A DNA stretch of 11,001 nucleotides. Origin: an archaeon. GTDB taxonomy: Archaea > Thermoproteota > Nitrososphaeria > Nitrososphaerales > CADDZS01. The stretch is from positions 1 through 11,001 of the forward strand of contig JAJYUX010000053.1 in the NCBI GenBank assembly GCA_021792315.1, read 5' to 3'. Of this stretch, positions 1 through 5,814 are shown one piece after another. Position 1 is the first letter of the stretch. Each line of letters starts with the position of its first letter. Under the pieces are notes generated by a model, which was given only the letters and a program-made list of their open reading frames with translations, did no database searches and had not been told where the DNA came from. The position numbers were made by a program, and so were the translations under genes.

Positions 1-393
1 TGGAGCGAGCTCTTCTTTGGTGAGTTTGTCCGAAACGACTACTTTCTCGATTGGGTTAATGAGACGAGCAATCTCGTGCCTTACAGGTCTCGTCTTCTGA
101 TCGCTCGCGCGATTCCACCAGTAGTTCTTGAAATCCAAGAAAGATTTGCGGCCACCAAGCAGAAGAACGTCAGCTGCCCTAAGTCGGTCAGCTTGGTAGA
201 AATCGAAGGTCTCGTCATTTGAATAATCCTTATGAAAGTACTCGAATACTGTCTCCACATTTTTGCCCTTGCCCTCGTAATATCCGTCCAGAGTAACAAG
301 GTTACTGACAATTATTTTTCGCAAGGTTGTAACCCTGCCATCATGAAGCTTGGAATCGAATGTGACATAGGGTGTGGTAACAATTGTATGCAT
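1..393 (-). CDS. RibD C-terminal/dihydrofolate-reductase-like protein, 3' end outside window
   Basis: The frame is open from an ATG at 393 to the left edge, 131 codons, so the C-terminal part is missing (family members are roughly 180-190 residues). From residue 24 it reads LRKIIVSNLVTLDGYYEG, the first strand and loop of the DHFR-like RibD_C fold, and later LLLGGRKSF and KVVVSDKL, two further conserved strands. These proteins are predicted NADPH-dependent reductases, but the substrate of this stand-alone group is generally unknown. The start is uncertain. Relatives usually begin right at the RKIIVS strand, which would mean a TTG start at 324. A TATA-like TTTAATAA lies at 393-400, directly against the ATG, which also favours the internal TTG, since transcription would begin near 370. 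I recognise the family with good confidence; the role in this cell is unknown. Confidence 0.8.
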   Translation of the reverse strand, partial: MHTIVTTPYVTFDSKLHDGRVTTLRKIIVSNLVTLDGYYEGKGKNVETVFEYFHKDYSNDETFDFYQADRLRAADVLLLGGRKSFLDFKNYWWNRASDQKTRPVRHEIARLINPIEKVVVSDKLTKEELAP

Positions 394-779
394 TATTAAA
401 TGGGTAGGGGAGTGAATGTATACTAGCAGAAAATTAGACAGCACCAAGAACAAGTATTATCTCAAGAACAGGGGTTGCATCTGATGAAACGAAAGCCATC
501 TGGAGCCTCACTTAAGAACGTGAAATCGGTTCCTGTGTTTATCGCTGTTTTCCATGATATTCATAGGTCCGAATCTGTTTACCTATGTGAACTTCGACAG
601 CCTGATTCTTTAGTCTTCTCTTTTTGCTCATCGCTCCATTTTGAAAAGGGGAATTATGCCGATTACCTATTCGAGGCTAGATCCTCACTATCGATTTCTT
701 CGGCACCTTGCTAAGTGGATTTGATGCATTTAGACGCCCGAGACCTTTCTCTCAAAACAAACTAAGCATTCAATTCCGC
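394..779. other. Intergenic stretch without a convincing gene
   Basis: About 390 bases between the reductase-like gene and the end of the IS110 transposase frame. The only longer reading frame, at 475-714 on the plus strand, starts with TTG and its translation lacks the features of a real protein. A short frame on the minus strand starting with MSKKRRLKNQ is about 30 codons and also unconvincing. The right-hand non-coding end of the IS110 element should lie in the part nearest 779. The other notable structure is an inverted repeat at 562-587. Confidence 0.5.
562..587. repeat. Inverted repeat, 7-bp arms
   Basis: CATAGGT at 562-568 and ACCTATG at 581-587 form a perfect 7-bp stem with a 12-base loop. 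It lies in otherwise featureless DNA downstream of the transposase, and no T-run follows it on either strand. It may be a chance repeat or part of a structured transcript; nothing else supports a function. Confidence 0.35.
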
Positions 780-1823
780 TTAACTGTAATACGGTCTCTT
801 CTCTTTCAGTATCCAGTAGATCATACGCAGAAGCTTGGAGGCTGCAGCGACTGATGCTTTCGATGATCCTCTCTTCTTTGCAAGATGAAGGTAGAATTTT
901 GTTAGACTGCTCTCCTTTTCAGTTCTGACGTGCGAGCGAGCGCATTCCACAAGGATCTATCTGAGGTATTTGCTTCCGTTTTTCGTCATTGATCCGTGAT
1001 GCGTCACTCCTCCAGAACTGTGAGTCGATGGAGTGAGCCCAGCATAGGAGCAAAGATGATGCGAATCAGGGAATCTTCCGATGTCGCCAATCTCACTTGA
1101 GATCAATAGGGCAGAATAGTATCCAATGCCAGGGATTGTCAACAGGAGCTTCGCATATTCATCCTCGCTCGATTCGTTCTTAATTTTGAGCGAGATATCT
1201 CTTATCTCTTCGTTGAGTGAGGAAATCACTTTGAGAAATCCGTCTATCCTGTAGTCTCCTATTTTCTTTAGTTCCTGCACGAATTGTATCGTGAACGGTC
1301 TGTACTCTGCGTTGATCTTAATCCCCTTCATCAAGAGTATCGCATGAATTTTGTTCTTCACTGATGTCCTCGCGTTGACAAGAGATGCCCTGTATCTGAC
1401 CATCTCTCGCAGATCCATGATATGTCTGGGAGGAATGTAACATTCTGGAATATGTCCTCCTCTCAACAGCTGAGCCAGAGTTAGTGCGTCAACCTTATCC
1501 GTCTTCACTTTCGCGGATGCGATAGCTTTTGTTTTGATTGGGTTCGACAGGATGACATGGTTTCGTTCTTTCTCCTTGGAGAGGAGCTCGTATACGTGGT
1601 ACCATGTGGAGGATGATTCGATCACAATTTCATTCCTCCTTGACTTTCTAAGCGTACGATCCAAGAAGAGCTTGATTGAATCCTCTTGGTTCGGTATCCT
1701 CTGCTCCTTGAGCAGGGAACCATTCTTGTCTACTACAGCTGCCTGAAGGTAGTTCTTGTGGAGATCTAGTCCTACGTACATGCATGCGGAATCGTCTGAT
1801 TTACTTCTTACACGTTTGTTCAC
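780..1823 (-). pseudogene. IS110-family transposase (DEDD RuvC-like plus Transposase_20), interrupted by an amber codon
   Basis: The frame reads 288 residues from a GTG at 1823, meets TAG at 957-959, then stays open for 58 more residues to TAA at 780-782. The full product would be about 347 positions, normal for IS110 transposases. The N-terminal RuvC-like DEDD domain shows GLDLHK (D20), VIESSSTW (E69) and KTDKVDA (D109, D112). The C-terminal domain shows LLTIPGIG (227-234), YAGLTP and HSSGG with the likely catalytic serine at 269/270, then GSKYLR. Relatives continue KYLRW, so the TAG most simply replaces a TGG tryptophan codon by one base change. The tail after the stop (ILVECARSHVRTE) is well preserved, so the lesion looks recent. 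The ATG at 1781 (residue 15, just before YVGLDLHK) is an alternative start; no clear ribosome binding site decides. TAG also ends three intact genes here, which argues against recoding. Confidence 0.9.
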
Positions 1824-1837
1824 ATACGATTAGATTT

Positions 1838-1854
1838 CGGTCTTCAAAGGACCG
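1838..1854. repeat. Hairpin just upstream of the transposase start
   Basis: CGGTC (1838-1842) and GACCG (1850-1854) form a 5-bp stem with a 7-base loop, 15 bases before the GTG start. The outer side of the right arm belongs to GACCGTATT (1850-1858), which recurs in inverted orientation as AATACGGTC at 788-796, inside the end of the transposase frame. That arrangement resembles the sub-terminal inverted repeats of IS1111-type members of the family, but a 9-base match may be chance. Confidence 0.35.
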
Positions 1855-1905
1855 TATTTCTTGTTGGAGATATTTATTCGCCAAGACATCGCACTTCTGA
1901 TCCAG

Positions 1906-1922
1906 ATTATAATATTTATATT
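1906..1922 (-). promoter_or_regulatory. Possible TATA box for the transposase
   Basis: A 17-base run of A and T; read on the minus strand it contains ATATAAATA (1913-1921). An archaeal TATA box here would place transcription start near 1890, about 65 bases before the GTG start. This is composition only; no B-recognition element was established. Confidence 0.3.
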
Positions 1923-2000
1923 CTCTTTCGGTATTAGAGCGCTCATGAACGCTACAAATCCCTCACTGGGCAATGTATCGGGTGTGGGCAACTGTAGTGT

Positions 2001-2121
2001 GGCTGTGACCTCTCAGCCTGGGCGCTTTATCCTACAATTTCATTTTTTACGCTCTATTTTCGTATTAAGAATGCGGCAGGCTGCTGCCACGGGACGAATA
2101 GCTAATCGAGTCTATTAGCTA
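2001..2121 (-). ncRNA. Candidate bridge-RNA region of the IS110 element
   Basis: In IS110-group elements the non-coding DNA before the recombinase gene makes a structured RNA that pairs with target and donor DNA (established for IS621). This stretch, 180-300 bases before the transposase start, has no credible gene. It holds three hairpins: GGCTG/CAGCC (2001-2018, 8-base loop), GGCAG/CTGCC (2075-2088, 4-base loop) and TAGCTAAT/ATTAGCTA (2099-2121, 7-base loop). A further palindrome, GAGTACTC, follows at 2126-2133. Position and hairpins fit, but I could not identify guide loops or element ends, so this is a candidate only. Confidence 0.25.
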
Positions 2122-2151
2122 CTCAGAGTACTCGCAAAGCATTCAAAGTGA

Positions 2152-3055
2152 TCATTTGGTTAGGTCCTTTTCTCCCCAGTCCACCACATCAGATGAGCGA
2201 TTGTTGATCTTCTTGAATGGATGCCAGTAAATTCCTTCTGCGCACCAGAAACCATCCTTCGTTTTTTTAGATTCAATGATGTCAAGAACTTCTTTCGCTC
2301 TCGGATCATTTATTCGTCCTGCAAGGGACAAAACACGCAGAGCTTGAAGTATGTCATAGTGCCAGTAAACTGGATAGTGTAGCCTGATCCAAGTGGGGTT
2401 CGATCTCTCCGGTGGTGTGTGACTTGAACAGGTGATGAGATAAGAACAAATCTGGTGCTCTTCTCACTGCTCTTGAGATTTGTCTATCGTTTGTTTCCTT
2501 TTGATATTCTATCAATCCCCAGAGAGTCGCCAAACTTTCGTAGAAGGATGAGTGGTGAGCTTATGGATTTGAATCGCAATTCCATCCGCCGTCTGGCCAT
2601 TGCCACCCTACCGAAGAATCTGCAATCAACTTGACTCTCGAGTCCTCAGCCATCCCTAGATAGCAGCATACACCCAGATGGTTTCCATACACTGATGCGT
2701 GTTTTCTAGCAAGCTTGTTAACCACGAATGTAGGAGTACGCAGTGCCTTGGATAGCCAAAGCAAGACTTCGGCTGCCCTGTGTGCCTGCTTGTTTTCCTT
2801 TGGAATCTCCAGCTCTACCAGAGAGACTAATCTCCAGTGAGATCCAATCCATTTCGCGTACGGATGGACTCCAAATCCTCCATCTGGTCGTTGCCCAGAA
2901 AGCAAAGCTCTCACTTTTAGTCCTAGAGGTATTTTCTCTCGAATTTGCTTGAGTTTGGCCTCCACTTCATTAAGCAAGTCTCGACGAGTTAGGTACACTA
3001 TCGAAGGATCTCTTGATTCGAGTAGCCAATTGATTGCTGAGCCGGTTTCGATCAT
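2152..3055 (-). pseudogene. Prenyltransferase/squalene-cyclase-repeat-like protein, broken by a stop and a frameshift
   Basis: The ATG at 3055 follows a GGTGA ribosome binding site (3059-3063). The first frame gives 164 residues with WLLESRDPSIVYLTRRDLL near the N-terminus, QRPDGGFG (55-62), KWIGSHW (68-74) and WQWPDGGWNCD (151-161). The QxDGGFG/WPDGGWN pattern is that of alpha-alpha-barrel repeats in squalene-cyclase-like proteins. TAA at 2561-2563 interrupts it, yet the same frame continues AHHSSFYESLATLW and LFKSHTTGEI. Around 2399-2402 the frame shifts, and the next frame carries WIRLHYPVYWHYDILQALRV and DGFWCAEGIYWH to TGA at 2152-2154. Joined, this makes about 300 residues, which matches a complete member of this bacterial/archaeal family. 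The function of the family is not established, and no cyclase DxDD motif was seen. It lies beside the IS110 element. Confidence 0.85.
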
Positions 3056-3058
3056 GTC

Positions 3059-3273
3059 TCACCATGAATGCAAATGCTCGTTGACTAAATTCCTTGAAAC
3101 TTTGATGAGAAGGGTTGATAAGAGCCTCTCAAAATCTGCTGCGCTTTCTGGCAAGACTTTTTGCAAGTGTGGACCAACGACGTTACGTCATCACAATGAT
3201 GTGCCTCGAATTCAGTGTTGACGCTCCACCTGAGCGCGTCTGTTTGCGCAAACAGTAGAGATCGATGTTCCAA
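3059..3273 (-). pseudogene. Possible frameshifted remnant of an unrecognised gene
   Basis: Two minus-strand frames look like parts of one protein. From about 3273 (TTG) one frame reads LEHRSLLFAQTDALRWSVN; near 3188 coding character passes to the frame one base away, which reads VGPHLQKVLPESAADFERLL and ends HLHSW with TGA at 3059-3061. That stop overlaps the ribosome binding site of the following broken gene at 3055, as in a translationally coupled operon. Upstream of 3273 the frame closes soon, and a third frame (IEQVQSKDWNIDLYCL) also looks protein-like, so a second frameshift is possible. I do not recognise the family. The alternative is non-coding DNA with chance open frames. Confidence 0.3.
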
Positions 3274-3334
3274 TCTTTCGACTGAACTTGCTCGATTTCA
3301 ATAGCAACGCACTAGCAGAGAAGTGGATGCTTGA

Positions 3335-3634
3335 TTATGCTCTGGCTCTTGACTTTTCAACAGCCGCTTTGAGAGATGGCGATTCCGCCAAAAGGTCTTC
3401 CAAATTCACTGGTTCATCCGAGAGGGATAACACATATTCACTTTCCTTTTCCATCACCAACAACGCAAAAGGTTCTAGCCACACTGCTCCGTAATTCAAC
3501 CCACTCGGAAGCCACTTATGCTCATGTGAAATGACAAAGAGAATTCTAGATCCCACTCTTGCTTCTTGACTCAATACAATCTCCGTCTTGAGAGTTTGAC
3601 TCTCCGCTGGCTTGGTCGCAATAGTCTGTTTCAC
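3335..3634 (-). CDS. Small protein, probably a diverged GerW/YtfJ-like paralogue
   Basis: 99 residues from a GTG at 3634 that overlaps the TAG stop of the DUF2953 gene by one base, so it is surely co-transcribed and probably translationally coupled. There is no signal peptide or membrane segment. By eye it follows the GerW-like protein encoded two genes upstream: RVGSRILFVISH (26-37) against AAGDRFVLLVTK, then YGAVWLEPFALLVM (48-61) against AAGVQPVAAIVI, then a helical tail (LEDLLAESPSLKAAVEK). What it lacks is the glycine-rich stretch between the two halves that marks GerW (GVGFGAGLGEG), replaced here by a short WLPSGLN segment. I infer a degenerate paralogue, perhaps a partner of the full GerW-like protein. 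No function is known, and it may instead be an unrelated small protein. Confidence 0.7.
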   Translation of the reverse strand: MKQTIATKPAESQTLKTEIVLSQEARVGSRILFVISHEHKWLPSGLNYGAVWLEPFALLVMEKESEYVLSLSDEPVNLEDLLAESPSLKAAVEKSRARA

Positions 3635-4230
3635 TATCTACTCATCTCCCTGAAAAGATCACGCACAGGTTTGTTCTTGTATGCCCTTATCAGAGCCACC
3701 ACCAATCGAAACGGGGTGACCCTGAGTTCCATCTTCAGACTGCCATCGAATACTTGTTCCCCAAAAACCGGAGTTGCTACAAATTTTGATTTTGGTATTA
3801 CACTTGCAACCGCCACCGCAGAAGATACGAATCCGTAAACGACTGCCGTGTCCACCGGATCTTCCAGCCCAAGTTTGATATCTCCAGACACCCCCTCAAA
3901 GCTGGCAGATTTGAAGAATGATTTGAACAAGTCGGTCAGATAAGGCGAAGCTCGTCCGAAAAGTCTTAACATGTGCAGAGATTGCCTGATCTGAGCTCTC
4001 CTCTGCTCCTTCTCATGACCCACGACTTCTATCTTTGGCGGGCCAAAGAGCTGTCGATCTAGAATCCTTATCCCTAACCATTTAACGACTATTCCTCCTT
4101 TGAACAACGAACCTTCTTTTGTAATCATAAAAAAAAGGTGCGAGGGAATCAGTAAGGCGCTGGCTCCCACCGCTACTAGAGAAAGAACTACTGCGACAAT
4201 GACCAAGCCGATTAGGGCCAAGTCAATCAT
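3634..4230 (-). CDS. DUF2953 membrane protein (YtfI-like)
   Basis: 198 residues from an ATG at 4230, 31 bases after the GerW-like gene. Residues about 3-34 are one strongly hydrophobic segment, so the protein is anchored in the membrane. The region 44-70 is rich in strands (GGIVVKWLGIRI) and a charged linker follows. The DUF2953 signature is in the C-terminal half: GLEDPVDTAVVYGFVSSAVAV (121-141, core DPVDTAVVYG), then FGEQVFDGSLKMELRVTP. In Bacillus subtilis the homologue YtfI is encoded beside YtfJ/GerW, a protein needed for spore germination; the same order is kept here. The biochemical role of DUF2953 is unknown. The neighbourhood says it works with the GerW-like protein at the membrane. 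Family assignment is good; function is inference. Confidence 0.85.
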   Translation of the reverse strand: MIDLALIGLVIVAVVLSLVAVGASALLIPSHLFFMITKEGSLFKGGIVVKWLGIRILDRQLFGPPKIEVVGHEKEQRRAQIRQSLHMLRLFGRASPYLTDLFKSFFKSASFEGVSGDIKLGLEDPVDTAVVYGFVSSAVAVASVIPKSKFVATPVFGEQVFDGSLKMELRVTPFRLVVALIRAYKNKPVRDLFREMSR

Positions 4231-4261
4231 CGCTCAGCCGTCCTACTGACACTGTCGACGA

Positions 4262-4645
4262 CTACTTTGTAGTCGCTTCAGCCAGTTTCCTTACGTCCTT
4301 TCTCTCTCTCAGAGTCTCGATTACTGTGTCCACAGTTTCGGCGACAGCTTTGGCTAGTGGGTTGGGCGCTTCGAACGGGACGACTTTCACGCCGTCTGGA
4401 CCTGGAAGATTTGGAGTGATTACGATTGCAGCAACCGGCTGCACTCCGGCTGCTCCTCCGGTTCCTCCGATTTTCGTCCCATGCTCGCTTCCTTCACCCA
4501 GTCCTGCGCCGAACCCGACGCCTAGCTTCGTGACGAGCAAGACAAATCTGTCTCCGGCAGCAATTGGCTCGCCCATCGCGCTCTTGACATTGAGTGCCCT
4601 AAGCAAGTGGTCCGCAGTAGCTTTGATTTCTTCTTCGACGCTCAT
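4262..4645 (-). CDS. GerW/YtfJ-family protein
   Basis: 127 residues from an ATG at 4645, with GTGAG about seven bases upstream as a ribosome binding site. The start EEEIKATADHLLRALNV (4-20) is the usual N-terminal helix; next come GEPIAAGDRFVLLVTKLGVG (25-44), the glycine-rich FGAGLGEG (45-52) and GGTGGAAG (60-67), and the conserved VQPVAAIVI (68-76) with KVVPFE (87-92). This order of helix, strand, glycine-rich loop, strand is that of the Pfam family GerW (sporulation protein YtfJ). In Bacillus the protein is needed for germination, but homologues occur widely in non-sporulating bacteria and archaea, where the role is unknown. It is first in a three-gene operon with DUF2953 and a small GerW-like protein. 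A palindrome overlies its leader (4650-4662), suggesting regulation. Confidence 0.85.
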   Translation of the reverse strand: MSVEEEIKATADHLLRALNVKSAMGEPIAAGDRFVLLVTKLGVGFGAGLGEGSEHGTKIGGTGGAAGVQPVAAIVITPNLPGPDGVKVVPFEAPNPLAKAVAETVDTVIETLRERKDVRKLAEATTK

Positions 4646-4649
4646 GGGT

Positions 4650-4662
4650 TCTCACTGTGAGA
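4650..4662. promoter_or_regulatory. Palindrome overlapping the leader of the GerW-like gene
   Basis: TCTCAC-T-GTGAGA: two perfect 6-base arms around one central base, five bases from the ATG at 4645. It includes the ribosome binding site. A TATA-like TTTAACTA (minus strand, 4681-4688) would place transcription start near 4658, inside the palindrome. It could be a repressor operator or a small hairpin hiding the ribosome binding site. Confidence 0.4.
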
Positions 4663-4680
4663 TATTGTTGGAATCATTCA

Positions 4681-4688
4681 TAGTTAAA
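4681..4688 (-). promoter_or_regulatory. Possible TATA box of the GerW operon
   Basis: TTTAACTA on the minus strand, about 36-43 bases before the ATG of the GerW-like gene. The distance fits an archaeal TATA box with a short leader. Sequence match only. Confidence 0.35.
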
Positions 4689-4853
4689 TCGAGGTAACGA
4701 TCATCAACTCTGATAATCATCCACCGGTGAGTCAACTCCGATTTCCGTAGCATTTGCAAAAGCAACCCATGAATTCTTCTCAATTGTTATTTGTCCTTGT
4801 AATCGTCGTAAGCTATGCGAAAGAAGGAATAGAAGATGGAGCATCAACATTCA

Positions 4854-4895
4854 ACCCGGTGTCGGGTCTACCGAACACACTAATTTCATAGTGTG
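4854..4895 (-). terminator. Tandem hairpins downstream of thioredoxin
   Basis: Two perfect stem-loops stand side by side, 49-90 bases past the thioredoxin stop: TAGTGTG/CACACTA (4876-4895, 7-bp stem, 6-base loop) and ACCCG/CGGGT (4854-4867, 5-bp stem, 4-base loop). They lie between the end of the DUF302-thioredoxin operon and the promoter of the next operon. No T-run follows, and archaeal termination depends mainly on T-runs, so they may act instead as 3'-end RNA structures. Confidence 0.35.
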
Positions 4896-4930
4896 AAGCA
4901 GTTTCCTGTAGTGATATCGTTGCCAATAGG

Positions 4931-4949
4931 CACTAGGTGGACCCTAGTG
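4931..4949. repeat. Hairpin spanning the thioredoxin stop codon
   Basis: CACTAGG (4931-4937) and CCTAGTG (4943-4949) form a 7-bp stem with a 5-base loop; the TAG stop of thioredoxin (4944-4946) lies in one arm. With the two hairpins farther on, this makes three in about 100 bases. Confidence 0.4.
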
Positions 4950-5399
4950 ATACGGATTTGCCGACCTGGTTCCAGATAAGTAGGGTCTAATTTTGGATTC
5001 TAAGAGCGACTTCGGGACGGCTCCGAGCACTCCATCCACTGCTTGACCTTGGTAGAAAATGAGTATTGTCGGAATGCTTTGAACTTGAAAACTCGAAGCG
5101 GTCACAGGGTTCTCGTCGACATTGAGCTTTCCAAAGACAACTCTGCCAGAGTGATCTCTTGCAAGCTCTTCAATTATTGGGCCAACCATCCTGCAGGGCC
5201 CGCACCACGGAGCCCAGAAATCGACCACCATCAAAGTGTTCTTAGCGATCTCTTGAGCAAAATTTGCATCGGTCAAGATTATCGGGCGTTGAATTTCCTG
5301 TTTAGGCGGTTGGTTTTGAATCTGATTTCTCCTATTAAGCAACTCCTCAAACTTTCTTCTGTTTATTCTCTCTATTTCTTTGTCGTCAGCAGCAGACAT
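4944..5399 (-). CDS. Thioredoxin with N-terminal charged extension
   Basis: 151 residues from an ATG at 5399, with a strong ribosome binding site (GGTGAGG, 5404-5410). The thioredoxin domain covers about 40-142: VVDFWAPWCGPCRMV with the redox pair C66 and C69 (WCGPC), KLNVDENP (91-98), and the cis-proline P110 in QSIPTILIF. It should reduce protein disulfides in the cytoplasm; there is no signal peptide. Residues 1-38 are an extra segment beginning KEIERINRRKFEELLNRR, a charged helix followed by a glutamine- and proline-rich linker, absent from classical thioredoxins (about 105 residues) but seen in a number of archaeal ones. It lies 16 bases after the DUF302 gene and forms an operon with it, so DUF302 may be a partner or substrate. 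The electron donor is not visible here. Confidence 0.95.
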   Translation of the reverse strand: MSAADDKEIERINRRKFEELLNRRNQIQNQPPKQEIQRPIILTDANFAQEIAKNTLMVVDFWAPWCGPCRMVGPIIEELARDHSGRVVFGKLNVDENPVTASSFQVQSIPTILIFYQGQAVDGVLGAVPKSLLESKIRPYLSGTRSANPYH

Positions 5400-5403
5400 T
5401 GTT

Positions 5404-5410
5404 CCTCACC
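5404..5410 (-). promoter_or_regulatory. Ribosome binding site of thioredoxin
   Basis: GGTGAGG on the minus strand, four bases before the ATG. GGTGA pairs with the TCACC found at archaeal 16S rRNA 3' ends. It fixes the start at 5399, so the N-terminal extension belongs to the protein. Confidence 0.6.
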
Positions 5411-5415
5411 ACGAC

Positions 5416-5814
5416 TCAATTTGCTATGACGTTTAGCACTTCAACGAGTTCTTTTTCGACTTCAGAAGCCATCGATTCTAAATCGGTAAACCCGGTGACC
5501 CTGAGCGCTTCAGTTGGCTTGTAGAGCGACACGATTGTTCTACCTTTATCTTCAAACACAGTTATCTTGCATGGAAGAATGAGTCCTACTTCCTTATGTG
5601 CATCCAATGCCTTCTTTGCATGCCCAGGATTGCATACGTCTAATATTACATAATCATTGAGATCTTCACCGATTTTTTCCTTGATAGTTTTCCGCACATC
5701 TATATTGCTCAACACTCCGAATCCCCTTGACTTTAGCTCCTCGGTCAGTTTGCTAACTACTTCGGCGACCTTCGCACTTGCCTTAACCGTGTAATCGATT
5801 CGGTTGGACTGCAT
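5416..5814 (-). CDS. DUF302-family protein
   Basis: 132 residues from an ATG at 5814. The order is typical of DUF302: an N-terminal strand (RIDYTVKAS), a helix (KVAEVVSKLTEELKSRG), FGVLSNIDVRKTIKEKIG (32-49), the conserved YVILDVCNPGHAKKALDAH (55-73), GLILPCKITVFED (77-89) and a C-terminal helix. C61 (VCNP) and C82 (LPC) are at the cysteine positions common in the family. DUF302 proteins are small alpha/beta proteins, sometimes found near metal or redox genes; their biochemical role is not established. The thioredoxin gene follows after 16 bases, so a thiol-redox link is a reasonable inference. There is no membrane segment. A palindrome directly before the ATG (5815-5827) may regulate the operon. 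Confidence 0.9.
   Translation of the reverse strand: MQSNRIDYTVKASAKVAEVVSKLTEELKSRGFGVLSNIDVRKTIKEKIGEDLNDYVILDVCNPGHAKKALDAHKEVGLILPCKITVFEDKGRTIVSLYKPTEALRVTGFTDLESMASEVEKELVEVLNVIAN

Larger units (their letters stand above)
780..2133 (-). mobile_element. IS110-family insertion sequence, ends not determined
   Basis: The element is recognised by its transposase (780-1823) and by the adjoining structured non-coding DNA. IS110 elements usually lack classical terminal inverted repeats and target duplications, so the ends cannot be fixed from one copy; the coordinates are only the minimum that looks element-like. The 5' side of the transposase (1824 to about 2133) has about 300 bases without a gene but with several hairpins, the place where IS110-group elements carry their bridge RNA. 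The transposase has a premature stop, so this copy is probably immobile unless helped in trans. On the right the next recognisable sequence is the 3' end of a degraded gene at 2152. Confidence 0.55.

Noticed and set aside
445..470. Direct repeat CAAGAACA at 445-452 and 463-470 as the start of a repeat array
   Set aside because: There are only two copies 18 bases apart and no third unit; this is not a CRISPR or satellite pattern.
475..714. Plus-strand reading frame of 79 codons starting with TTG
   Set aside because: No recognisable motif, poor start, and serine-rich low-information sequence; it lies in the gap beyond the insertion sequence and looks like a chance frame.
957..959. TAG read as pyrrolysine in the transposase
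   Set aside because: TAG is the plain stop codon of the thioredoxin, CLC and DUF2953 genes, and the position is a tryptophan in relatives, so a nonsense mutation is simpler.
1861..2118. Plus-strand reading frame of 85 codons upstream of the transposase
   Set aside because: It runs through the hairpin-rich non-coding end of the IS110 element, has no family resemblance, and its start has no ribosome binding site.
4326..4697. Plus-strand frame of 123 codons opposite the GerW-like gene
   Set aside because: Its proline/serine/threonine-rich sequence is the antisense of the glycine-rich GerW coding region, which has clear family motifs.
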